From NCBI GenBank assembly GCA_902516685.1, contig CABXZJ010000003.1:3250-67249 (forward strand): 64,000 nt of DNA, in the 5' to 3' direction. The DNA is from an uncultured Formosa sp. (GTDB lineage: Bacteria; Bacteroidota; Bacteroidia; Flavobacteriales; Flavobacteriaceae). The notes under the pieces were generated by a model. That model did not search any database. It saw nothing but the letters and a program-made list of their open reading frames with translations, and was not told where the DNA came from. A program made the translations under genes and the position numbers. Below are positions 9,331 through 17,499 of the stretch, piece by piece (positions within the stretch are counted from its first letter, which is position 1; each line of letters starts with the position of its first letter).

Positions 9331-11127
9331 ATGGAAGTCAAAGAAATATTAAGAGGCGGACAATTTTTAGTCAAAGAAAGTGAATATTGCAGTGTATTTA
9401 CGCCTGAAGATTTTTCTGAAGAACAACTCATGATGAAAGAGGCCGTTAAAGAGTTTAACGAAAGAGAAGTCATTGCAAAACGCGACCGATTTGAGGCCAA
9501 GGACTATGCGCTAACCGAAGCAGTCATGCGCAAAGCTGGTGAAATGGGTTTTCTTGGTATTTCTGTTCCTAAGGACTACGGAGGCTTAGACATGGGCTTT
9601 GTTTCCAGCATGCTTGTTTGTGAATATATCTCTAGTGGAACTGGGTCCTTCAGTACGGCCTTTGGTGCACATACCGGGATTGGAACCATGCCCATCACAT
9701 TGTATGGTACGGAAACACAAAAACAAAAATACTTACCAAAATTGTCATCTGGAGAGTGGTTTGGGGCCTATTGCCTTACTGAGCCAGGTGCAGGTAGCGA
9801 TGCCAATGCAGGTAAGACCACAGCCACCCTAAGTGAAGATGGTAAATTTTACAGTATAACAGGTCAAAAAATGTGGATTTCAAATGCAGGATTTTGCAAT
9901 ATCTTTATAGTTTTTGCACGCATTGAGGACGATCAAAACATAACCGGGTTTATTGTTGAAAATGACCCTAGCAACGGCATTGTTTTAGGAGAAGAAGAAA
10001 ACAAACTTGGAATCAACGCCTCATCGACACGTCAAGTCTTTTTTAACGATACCAAGGTGCCTGTTGAAAACATGCTTTCAGAGCGTCAAAATGGATTTAA
10101 AATTGCCATGAATGCGCTCAATATAGGCCGTATTAAATTAGCGGCTGCTTGTATTGATTCGCAGCGCAGAATCACAACCGATTCGATTGTGTATGCCAAT
10201 GCACGAAAACAATTTAAAACACCTATTGCCGAATTTGGCGCTATTAAATACAAATTGGCTGAAATGGCAACAAATACATATGTTGGAGAATCGGCAAGTT
10301 ATAGAGCAGCCAAAGATATTGAAGATCGCATCGCCATGCGTATTAAAAGTGGAAATACACATCAAGAAGCAGAACTAAAAGGTGTTGAGGAATATGCTAT
10401 TGAATGTTCCATATTAAAAGTTGCGGTTTCAGAAGATATTCAGAACTGTGCAGACGAAGGTATTCAAATTTTTGGAGGTATGGGCTTTTCTAAAGATACC
10501 CCTATGGAAGCGGCTTGGAGAGATGCCAGAATTGCTAGAATTTATGAAGGGACCAATGAAATCAACCGAATGATCAGTATTGGAATGCTGATTAAAAAAG
10601 CAATGAAAGGCCATGTAGATCTCTTGGGACCAGCCATGAAAGTACAAGAAAAGCTTTTGGGAATTCCTTCTTTTGAAACACCTGACTACAGCGCACCACT
10701 ATCTCAAGAAAAGGCCATCCTAAAGAATCTTAAAAAAGTTTTTTTGATGGTAGCAGGTGCAGGTATTCAGAAATTTGGTCCTAAAATTGAGGAACACCAG
10801 CAACTTCTTATCAATGCAGCGGATATTCTAATTGAAATCTATATGACAGAATCAGCCATTTTAAGAACAGAAAAAAACATGCACCGTTTTGGAGCAGAAT
10901 CTCAAAAATATCAAATTGAAATGAGTCAACTCTATCTTTATAACGCAGTTGACATCATAACAAAAAGTGCAAAAAACGGGATTTTATCATTTGTTGAAAG
11001 AGATGAGCAGCGCATGATGCTCATGGGCTTAAAACGCTTTACAAAATACACTCATTATCCTAATGTTGTACAATTAAGAAATAGCATTGCAGAAAAATTA
11101 AAAAAAGAGGATAAATATTGCTTCTAA
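9331..11127 (+). CDS. fadE: Acyl-CoA dehydrogenase
   Basis: FAD-dependent alpha,beta-dehydrogenation of acyl-CoA, first step of beta-oxidation. 598 residues: an ordinary acyl-CoA dehydrogenase core plus a C-terminal extension of about 200 residues, as in the Bacillus FadE/AcdA-like group. Seen: the FAD-binding segment CLTEPGAGSDANAG, a second FAD/substrate region KMWISNAGFCNIF, FGGMGFSKDTPMEAAWRD and RIYEGTNEINR, the site that carries the catalytic glutamate in many family members. Last gene of the marR-fadN-fadA-fadE block. The electron acceptor (ETF) is not encoded in this window. Confidence 0.95.
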   Translation: MEVKEILRGGQFLVKESEYCSVFTPEDFSEEQLMMKEAVKEFNEREVIAKRDRFEAKDYALTEAVMRKAGEMGFLGISVPKDYGGLDMGFVSSMLVCEYISSGTGSFSTAFGAHTGIGTMPITLYGTETQKQKYLPKLSSGEWFGAYCLTEPGAGSDANAGKTTATLSEDGKFYSITGQKMWISNAGFCNIFIVFARIEDDQNITGFIVENDPSNGIVLGEEENKLGINASSTRQVFFNDTKVPVENMLSERQNGFKIAMNALNIGRIKLAAACIDSQRRITTDSIVYANARKQFKTPIAEFGAIKYKLAEMATNTYVGESASYRAAKDIEDRIAMRIKSGNTHQEAELKGVEEYAIECSILKVAVSEDIQNCADEGIQIFGGMGFSKDTPMEAAWRDARIARIYEGTNEINRMISIGMLIKKAMKGHVDLLGPAMKVQEKLLGIPSFETPDYSAPLSQEKAILKNLKKVFLMVAGAGIQKFGPKIEEHQQLLINAADILIEIYMTESAILRTEKNMHRFGAESQKYQIEMSQLYLYNAVDIITKSAKNGILSFVERDEQRMMLMGLKRFTKYTHYPNVVQLRNSIAEKLKKEDKYCF

Positions 11128-11202
11128 AATTATAATCAACCTAGCCTTTTGGTCAAAATTGACATCTAATTTTTGAAGCTGTTTACTGATTAAAAATAAA
11201 CT

Positions 11203-11210
11203 TATATTTG
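11203..11210 (+). promoter_or_regulatory. -7 promoter element before the M1 peptidase gene
   Basis: TATATTTG, with a TTTA at 11182-11185 as a near-match -33 box 17 bases upstream. The implied start of transcription falls at about 11216-11217, downstream of the TTG at 11212. This favours the ATG at 11230 as the start codon of the peptidase gene. Confidence 0.6.
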
Positions 11211-11229
11211 ATTGGATATCAACTCTGTT

Positions 11230-12867
11230 ATGAATAATAAATTGAAAATAAAGTTTAATTATGTATTTTGTTTGGTTTATTTTTTTTGTTACTCATTGAA
11301 TATAGTAGCACAAAATTACACGCTTCAAGATACACTCAGAGGTTCTATAACTGATGAACGTATATGGTGGGATTTAACTTACTATGAATTAGAAGTAAGT
11401 GTAAATCCTGGATCAAAATCTATATTTGGAAAAAACACTATATATTACAAGGTTCTTGATGAAAGAAATAAAATGCAAATTGATTTACAATCCCCAATGC
11501 GATTAACTAAAGCAACACAATCAGGAAAATCGCTAAGAATTAGTCGTAAAGGGAACGTATATTACATTCATTTACAAGAGAAGGGGAAAAAAAATAATAT
11601 AAATAACATTACAGTGTATTTCGAAGGAGAACCGAAAGAGGCTGTAAAGGCTCCATGGGACGGTGGGTTTTCATGGAATAAAGACGTAAATGGCCAGGAT
11701 TTTATTGCTACTTCATGTCAAGGAATAGGTGCCAGTGTATGGTGGCCTAATAAAGACCATATGTATGATGAAGTAGACAGTATGCAAATTTCTATTAATG
11801 TACCTAAGCCCCTCAAGGCAATATCTAATGGACGCTTAAAAGAGATATCAGAATCAAAAAATAGAACTTCTTACACTTGGTTTGTATCAAATCCAATAAA
11901 TAATTATGGAGTTAATATTAACATTGGAAATTACGTGAATTTCTCTGAGAAATACAAAGGAGAAAAGGGAATTCTTGATATGGATTATTATGTTTTAAAA
12001 CACAACTTAGAAAAAGCCAAAAAACAATTTTTGGATGCTCCAAAAATGATGAAAGCCTTTGAATATTGGTTCGGACCGTACCCCTTTTATGAAGATAGTT
12101 ATAAATTAGTTGAGGTTCCATACCTAGGAATGGAGCACCAAAGCTCAATAACTTATGGAAATAAATACAAAAATGGGTATCTAGGACAGGATTTATCAGG
12201 TACTGGCTGGGGTCTATTATTTGACTTTATAATTATTCATGAATCAGGTCATGAATGGTTTGCCAATAATATTACTAATAAAGATATTGCAGACATGTGG
12301 ATTCACGAAGGATTTACGACACACGCTGAAAGTTTATTTATTGATTATTACTATGGAAAAAAGGCCTCGGCAGAATACGTAATTGGAACTCGAAAGCGAA
12401 TTCAAAATGAATATCCTATAATTGGAGATTATAATGTTAATAAAGAAGGCTCGTCAGATATGTATTATAAAGGAGCTAATATAATTCATATGATTCGTCA
12501 GATTTGCAAGGGAGATGAAAAATGGCGTCAAATTCTTAGAAAAATGAATACTAAATTTTATCATATGACAGTATCTACAAAACAGATTGAGGAATTCATA
12601 TCTAGTGAAATAGGGTGGAATCTAGAACCTTTTTTCGATCAATACTTAAGAGATATTCGTATACCTGTTTTTGAATATCAAATTAAAGACGATAGTATGA
12701 TTTACCGTTGGATAAATGTAATTAATTCTTTTAATATGCCAATAGAAATAATTGATGGTGATTCAAAAAGGTGGTTGTATCCTACTAATTCCTGGAAGAA
12801 AATATCTGTTAATAGTTCAAAAATTGATATAGATTTAGATTATTATATCGATTCAAAAAAACTATAA
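11230..12867 (+). CDS. M1 family zinc metallopeptidase
   Basis: Gluzincin aminopeptidase-like exported protein. From the ATG at 11230 it has 545 residues and a signal peptide (hydrophobic segment FNYVFCLVYFFCYSLNIVAQ). Zinc site HESGH at residues 337-341 followed 18 residues later by E360 (HExxH-X18-E). The exopeptidase motif usually written GAMEN is GMEHQSS here, which keeps the glutamate. An ORF extends back to a TTG at 11212, but the promoter element at 11203-11210 makes that start unlikely. Probably trims peptides in the periplasm or on the cell surface. Neighbours give no specific clue; the next gene follows 26 bases later. Confidence 0.9.
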   Translation: MNNKLKIKFNYVFCLVYFFCYSLNIVAQNYTLQDTLRGSITDERIWWDLTYYELEVSVNPGSKSIFGKNTIYYKVLDERNKMQIDLQSPMRLTKATQSGKSLRISRKGNVYYIHLQEKGKKNNINNITVYFEGEPKEAVKAPWDGGFSWNKDVNGQDFIATSCQGIGASVWWPNKDHMYDEVDSMQISINVPKPLKAISNGRLKEISESKNRTSYTWFVSNPINNYGVNINIGNYVNFSEKYKGEKGILDMDYYVLKHNLEKAKKQFLDAPKMMKAFEYWFGPYPFYEDSYKLVEVPYLGMEHQSSITYGNKYKNGYLGQDLSGTGWGLLFDFIIIHESGHEWFANNITNKDIADMWIHEGFTTHAESLFIDYYYGKKASAEYVIGTRKRIQNEYPIIGDYNVNKEGSSDMYYKGANIIHMIRQICKGDEKWRQILRKMNTKFYHMTVSTKQIEEFISSEIGWNLEPFFDQYLRDIRIPVFEYQIKDDSMIYRWINVINSFNMPIEIIDGDSKRWLYPTNSWKKISVNSSKIDIDLDYYIDSKKL

Positions 12868-12893
12868 AAATATATTATTTAAAAATTCGTAAA

Positions 12894-13394
12894 ATGAAAA
12901 AATTATTGATAATTATTTTTACATTACTAATCTTTATTAGTTGTAAAAATAAAATTATTGAAAGTGAAAATTTTGAGAATAATTCAAATGAAGGAGATGT
13001 CAACTTACAAATTAATGATTCTTTAAAATATCTTGTTATTGAATTGAAACCAAATATTAACAGCAAAGCTTTTGGGAGGGTCCGATTTATTCAACACAAC
13101 GAAAGTGTAGTTATGACAGCAAAAGTTTCAGGGCTATCTAATGGAATTTATAATTTTGGAATTGGAGAAGCTAAAGGTGTTTATAAGTTGGAAAATAATG
13201 GAAATTTTATAGTTCAAAATAAAAAAATAACAACAATTAAATTTTCAACCAATCGATGGTGTATTGGATGTGAAGACAAAACCAAAGATATTTTGGGAAA
13301 AAAAATTATTATTTATAATTCAAATGATAATGATATAGTTAAAAATTCAAGAAACTATAATAATAGAGTGAGTTGTTCAGGGATGATTGAATGA
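12894..13394 (+). CDS. Cu/Zn superoxide dismutase-like lipoprotein without metal ligands
   Basis: 166 residues with a lipoprotein signal (FISC, lipid-bearing C17). The mature part aligns in my reading with flavobacterial Cu/Zn SODs: a beta-strand block around FGRVRFIQ and VSGLSNGIYNFGIGE (residues 79-92), then FSTNRWCIGCEDKTKDILGK (117-136) and the C-terminal NRVSCSGMIE. In active enzymes the equivalent of NFGIGE is HIHE-like, the following loop carries three or four His and an Asp, and the position of Y141 is His. Here the loop is shortened and only one histidine (H68, not at a ligand position) remains in the mature protein. C123, C126 and C161 are kept. It therefore cannot bind Cu/Zn in the normal way. 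The ORF is intact, so I call it a gene rather than a pseudogene. Confidence 0.75.
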   Translation: MKKLLIIIFTLLIFISCKNKIIESENFENNSNEGDVNLQINDSLKYLVIELKPNINSKAFGRVRFIQHNESVVMTAKVSGLSNGIYNFGIGEAKGVYKLENNGNFIVQNKKITTIKFSTNRWCIGCEDKTKDILGKKIIIYNSNDNDIVKNSRNYNNRVSCSGMIE

Positions 13395-13421
13395 TATAAT
13401 TAATATTTTAAATTTTTAAAT

Positions 13422-14582
13422 ATGAATCCTTCAGCTGCAGGCTGGTTGAAAAAATTACTTAAACTCGTTGAAAAAAGCGAAATAAAAAAAACTTCAACCT
13501 TAAAACTTTACGAAGAATTAAAATCAGTTGGTTTTATCTATGGTAGTGATGTTACAACAATTTCTGAAGTAATAAGAAATAGTGATTATACATTAGAAGA
13601 ACGTTGTAAGATTAATTATTCATTGGCTCTTTTGTCTACTTACAATTTAAATAAAAAAAATGATGATTCTTTTGAGACTAAATTAAAATCATTTTACACT
13701 CATATTGGATTTTATAAACCTAACTTTATCGATAATATTATAGGTGAAAGTATCGAAAATACTGTAAGTAAACGGATTAAAACAGAAACAAATATTTTTT
13801 CAAAAACAATTAACCCTTTTACGACCAATGCATTTTTATTTATTGACATTCTAGCATTTAAAATTTTTCTGAAAACTCCCAAAAAAACAAAGTCAATCAT
13901 TGTCAGATTAGAAAATTATATTAGAAGTATTATTTCCGAAGCCTTTAACTCAAAACTTATAAAAAGTAAATACGATGAAAGTTTAATCAAATTACTGGAA
14001 TCATCACTAAGATTATCTAAACAAACTAATGAAAGCTTTGAGTCGCTAACTATTAATGAATTTTCAAAAATTGAACGCTTATATTTACTCGACATAGTAT
14101 GTATTGCAACATGGAGTGATTCCAAAATTAACTCACTTAATGAAAAATTTATTAATAAATTTCGAACAAAATTTAATTTTAGTGAAGGTGAAATAGGGTT
14201 AGCTTTTAAATCAGTCAACGATTTTTACATTTGCTACAAAAATGAAATACCACTTTTAAGCACTCAAAATCTTGCTAAACGTTTTTATGAACAGTCTGTA
14301 ATTGTTGTCAAAAAACTTATAACTAGAAACAGTAAAAGAATTTACCAAGAGCTCAAAGAAAGTAAAGAATTAGTTAAATTACTTTCTGAATCGACCGTTA
14401 GAGATTTAAATAAAGAAGAACAAAATCAAATGCAAGAACAAATGATGGATCTTTTAAAATCAATACCAAGTTTAGCAATTTTCATGCTCCCCGGTGGTGC
14501 CATATTACTTCCGCTTTTTATTAAATTTATACCAAAATTATTACCGTCTGCATTTGATGAAAATAGAATAGAAAATAATTGA
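13422..14582 (+). CDS. LETM1-related protein
   Basis: 386 residues, begins MNPSAAGWLKKLLKLVEKSE. The C-terminal part holds the recognisable LETM1-type segment: SESTVRDLNKEEQNQMQEQM, then a hydrophobic stretch SLAIFMLPGGAILLPLFIKF and KLLPSAF. The middle is helical and TerB-like in spacing but I cannot assign it firmly. Flavobacterial proteins of this type are usually annotated as LETM1-related and associated with biofilm; mitochondrial LETM1 is an inner-membrane cation/proton exchange factor. One membrane segment near the C-terminus is likely. It follows the SOD-like gene by 27 bases and may be co-transcribed. Biochemical function is unknown. Confidence 0.75.
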   Translation: MNPSAAGWLKKLLKLVEKSEIKKTSTLKLYEELKSVGFIYGSDVTTISEVIRNSDYTLEERCKINYSLALLSTYNLNKKNDDSFETKLKSFYTHIGFYKPNFIDNIIGESIENTVSKRIKTETNIFSKTINPFTTNAFLFIDILAFKIFLKTPKKTKSIIVRLENYIRSIISEAFNSKLIKSKYDESLIKLLESSLRLSKQTNESFESLTINEFSKIERLYLLDIVCIATWSDSKINSLNEKFINKFRTKFNFSEGEIGLAFKSVNDFYICYKNEIPLLSTQNLAKRFYEQSVIVVKKLITRNSKRIYQELKESKELVKLLSESTVRDLNKEEQNQMQEQMMDLLKSIPSLAIFMLPGGAILLPLFIKFIPKLLPSAFDENRIENN

Positions 14583-14597
14583 AAAAAAATTTAATAC

Positions 14598-14631
14598 TTT
14601 TTCAATTTTCATACTTCTTCATATTGAAAAA
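14598..14631. terminator. AT-rich inverted repeat after the LETM1-related gene
   Basis: TTTTTCAAT (14598-14606) and ATTGAAAAA (14623-14631) are reverse complements separated by 16 bases. A 9-base AT-rich stem located 15 bases after the stop codon could act as a weak terminator, but there is no T-run directly after it on the plus strand. Confidence 0.3.
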
Positions 14632-14725
14632 AGACATTAAAATTATATGCTTTTATAAAATAAATTATGATAATATGTAACCTTTTAATAATAATAGCGT
14701 CATTACATAAAAACATTTAATATAC

Positions 14726-15232
14726 TTGAAATCAACTAACGAACATGAATTTGTAGTTCTTATTGAAAAAAATCAGAACTTGATTCATAAAATCTGTAGA
14801 TTATACTCCAATAGTGATGCAGAGCACAAAGATTTGTTCCAAGAAATCACTATTCAACTATGGAAAGCATATCCGAAATTTAGAGGAGATTCAAAATTTA
14901 GCACTTGGATGTATCGTGTAGGAATTAATACAGCTATTAGCCTATATAGAAAATCAAGGCGACGAATAAAGAGCTTTAGTTTTCATGATATTGATTATAA
15001 GATACCACAAAGCGAACCTTACGACGATTCAAAAGATAGACAGCTAAATTCAATTTACGAAGCAATTAAAGTTATGAATGATATTGATAAAGCAATTATC
15101 TTTCTTTATTTAGAAAATAGGACGTATAAAGAAATAAGCCGTACTATTGGCTTAACAGAAGTCAATGCACGGGTACGTATGAATCGTATAAAAAATAAAT
15201 TAAAAGAACAGTTAAATCCTAATTATGAATGA
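14726..15232 (+). CDS. ECF-type RNA polymerase sigma factor
   Basis: 168-residue sigma-70 family factor with region 2 (DLFQEITIQLWKAYPKFRG, STWMYRVGINTA) and region 4 (AIIFLYLENRTYKEISRTIG followed by NARVRMNRIKNKLKE). The start is a TTG at 14726; no in-frame ATG lies nearby and the family N-terminus fits. It overlaps the next gene by 8 bases, so the two are translationally coupled. In related genomes such sigma factors are paired with this membrane protein, which suggests that the partner controls it. The target promoters and the inducing signal cannot be read here. Confidence 0.9.
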   Translation: MKSTNEHEFVVLIEKNQNLIHKICRLYSNSDAEHKDLFQEITIQLWKAYPKFRGDSKFSTWMYRVGINTAISLYRKSRRRIKSFSFHDIDYKIPQSEPYDDSKDRQLNSIYEAIKVMNDIDKAIIFLYLENRTYKEISRTIGLTEVNARVRMNRIKNKLKEQLNPNYE

Positions 15233-15872
15233 ATTAAAGCGTTTAAAGAAGGACTGGAAAGAGAACCAAAAATTCCCAAAACTTTCTAAAAAAGAAATTT
15301 ATGGACTTTTACACAAAAAATCTTCATCAGTTGTAAAATGGATATTTATAATTAGTATAATCGAGTTTAGCTTTTGGACACTACTGAGTTTGATATTTAA
15401 GGACAATGAAGCTCAACAACGTTTTGAACAATATGAAATGGACCATATAACCATGCCGCTTATTATATTTGGTTATATGGTTCTTATTTACTTTTTTATT
15501 TTGTTCTATGGAAATTATAAATCAATATCTACTACAGTTAACTCTAAAGAGTTAATGGAAAAAATTTTAAAAACTAGAAAAACTGTTAAATACTATGTGA
15601 TTTTCAACTTACTCTTTTTGTGTATTTCAATTATTATTGGAATTTACATAGAACTGAATAATAGTCCCGATATTAATTTAATTACTTCAGGATTTACAGA
15701 AAAAGAAGATTATTATATCTGGTACTTAATTATTTTAGTGATAACAATTTTAGCGATTGTTTGTATTACTGCTATATTTATTCTGTGGTATTACCTACTT
15801 TATGGATTAATGTTGAAAAAATTAAAGAAAAACTATAAATATCTTAAAAAAATAGAATTAGATGTAGAATAA
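15225..15872 (+). CDS. Membrane protein coupled to ECF sigma factor
   Basis: 215 residues. A short cytoplasmic N-terminus (ELKRLKKDWKENQKFPKLSK) is followed by four hydrophobic segments, near residues 36-58, 73-95, 125-142 and 162-190, then a lysine-rich tail. It has no recognised zinc-binding anti-sigma (ZAS) motif. Its start overlaps the sigma factor gene by 8 bases. By position and topology it is a candidate membrane anchor or anti-sigma factor, but this is inference; no enzymatic motif is visible. Confidence 0.6.
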   Translation: MNELKRLKKDWKENQKFPKLSKKEIYGLLHKKSSSVVKWIFIISIIEFSFWTLLSLIFKDNEAQQRFEQYEMDHITMPLIIFGYMVLIYFFILFYGNYKSISTTVNSKELMEKILKTRKTVKYYVIFNLLFLCISIIIGIYIELNNSPDINLITSGFTEKEDYYIWYLIILVITILAIVCITAIFILWYYLLYGLMLKKLKKNYKYLKKIELDVE

Positions 15873-15919
15873 AAATACTATATATTTAAATCATTGTTTA
15901 GAAACTTAAACTAAATCAG

Positions 15920-16675
15920 CTATTCTTGTGGCATTACCTTAAGAAATGAAGGATGCTGTTCTATTGAATATTGAATTTTTTCAATAATTTTTTCGATTGA
16001 TTCATTATCATAGTCTATATCGAGCGGTGGTTTGATTTCCATTGACTGCAAAATATTTTTCTTTTTAATTCTAATCCCTTTTTTGTCATAAGCACGTCTG
16101 AAACCATCAATTACTATGGGAACTACAATAGGTTTATAATGTTTTATTATGTGAGCTGTGCCCTTACGAATAGGTTTAAAAGGTTTAGTTGTTCCTTGTG
16201 GAAATGTAATTACCCAGCCGTCATTTAATGCTTTTTTTATATTAGAAATATCACTCATTTTAACTTGACGATTTACCTCTTTTCCAGATTCTCTCCAAGT
16301 CCGCTCAATACTTATTGATCCAGCATAAGCAAAAACTTTTGGTAAAAGACCTGACTTCATTGTTTCTTTAGCAGCTATATAATACAAATTTAGCTTTGGA
16401 TTCCAGAGATATCCGATATTTTTTAAGGTATCATCTCTACCACTAAGAGATGCGTTAAAAACATGAAACATAGCTACAACATCTGCGAAATATGTTTGAT
16501 GGTTAGAAATAAAAAGAATATTAGTTTCAGGAAGGCTTCGAAGAATATCGGAGCCGCTAATTTCTAAATGATTAAATCCCTGGTATCGTTGATGGCTGAT
16601 AACCCCTAGGACACGAATAATCCACTTTTTTATAAATAAATATTGACCGAAAATATTTTTTTTTAATAACATCAT
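15920..16675 (-). CDS. 1-acyl-sn-glycerol-3-phosphate acyltransferase (PlsC family)
   Basis: Transfers an acyl chain to lysophosphatidic acid (or a related lysolipid) in phospholipid synthesis. 251 residues. The acceptor motif is NHQTYFAD (H59, D65), with five residues between His and Asp rather than the usual four; block III appears as FPQGTTKPF and block IV as PIVVPIVIDGF. The N-terminus has a short hydrophobic stretch typical of a monotopic membrane enzyme. It converges with the membrane protein gene 47 bases away. Assignment to the family is firm; exact substrate is not, because of the altered spacing. Confidence 0.85.
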   Translation of the reverse strand: MMLLKKNIFGQYLFIKKWIIRVLGVISHQRYQGFNHLEISGSDILRSLPETNILFISNHQTYFADVVAMFHVFNASLSGRDDTLKNIGYLWNPKLNLYYIAAKETMKSGLLPKVFAYAGSISIERTWRESGKEVNRQVKMSDISNIKKALNDGWVITFPQGTTKPFKPIRKGTAHIIKHYKPIVVPIVIDGFRRAYDKKGIRIKKKNILQSMEIKPPLDIDYDNESIEKIIEKIQYSIEQHPSFLKVMPQE

Positions 16676-16778
16676 ACTATTAATGAAAATAGAATTACAA
16701 ACCTAAGATAATTTTTAAAACTAAATTTTATAAAACGCATCAAATCCCATATATTTCATAAAAATTAAGATTAAAAAA

Positions 16779-17453
16779 ATGCGCTATTTTATATTAATAA
16801 TATTTTTTTTATTTAGTTGTCAAGATATCGAGAAAAAGACAATAAAAAAAGATGATTTTAAAAGTCAAAGTTCTATAGTTTTGGAGAAATCAATAAATAC
16901 TTTTTATTTAAGTAATGAAAATGTTATGGAGTTTTTGTTAGATTATGACAAAAAGCATAAAGAAAAAAAAATTCGTATTTGTACAGATTATGGAAATATA
17001 GAAATTGAGTTATTTGAGTCTACTAAATTTCATCGTTCAAATTTTATATACTTAGTTAAAAAAAAATATTTCGATGAAACACAATTCTATAGAGTAATAA
17101 ATAATTTTATTATTCAAGGTGGCAATAGTGATGACAAAAAAACTCTTGAAAAACGAAAAAAAATAGGTCGATATCTTCTACCTAACGATAACAAAAAAGA
17201 ACATAAGCACCACAGAGGAATGATTAGTATGCCAAGCAGTGCAGTTTCAAATCCATATAAAATGGCCTCACCATTTGAATTTTTTATTGTTCTTCAAAAA
17301 GGAGGTGCTCATCACCTTGATGGAGATTATACTGTTTTTGGAAGAGTGAAACGTGGAATGGACATTGTAGACAAAATTGCAGCTGTTCCTACAGATGACG
17401 GAGATTGGCCCGTGCAAAATATTTACTTAAACAAAGTAGAAATCATTTACTAG
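16779..17453 (+). CDS. Cyclophilin-type peptidyl-prolyl isomerase, lipoprotein
   Basis: 224 residues with a lipoprotein signal (FFLFSC, C14). The cyclophilin domain begins at ICTDYGNIEIELFE and includes FYRVINNFIIQGGN, the catalytic arginine region of the family, and HHLDGDYTVFGRVKRGMDIV near the end. It probably assists folding of exported proteins at the outer or inner membrane. It is divergent from plsC and followed after 46 bases by the LysR-type regulator. Many Bacteroidota carry several such lipoprotein isomerases. Confidence 0.9.
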   Translation: MRYFILIIFFLFSCQDIEKKTIKKDDFKSQSSIVLEKSINTFYLSNENVMEFLLDYDKKHKEKKIRICTDYGNIEIELFESTKFHRSNFIYLVKKKYFDETQFYRVINNFIIQGGNSDDKKTLEKRKKIGRYLLPNDNKKEHKHHRGMISMPSSAVSNPYKMASPFEFFIVLQKGGAHHLDGDYTVFGRVKRGMDIVDKIAAVPTDDGDWPVQNIYLNKVEIIY

Positions 17454-17499
17454 TTTTGTTTTTGAAATATATAAATTTATAACTAAATATATATAGTAT

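Noticed and set aside
9599..9832. 77-residue ORF inside the acyl-CoA dehydrogenase gene
   Set aside because: Out-of-frame shadow of a strong gene with no promoter or homology.
12894..13394. SOD-like gene as a pseudogene
   Set aside because: The ORF is complete with a lipobox and conserved ends; no stop or frameshift. A pseudoenzyme is the better reading.
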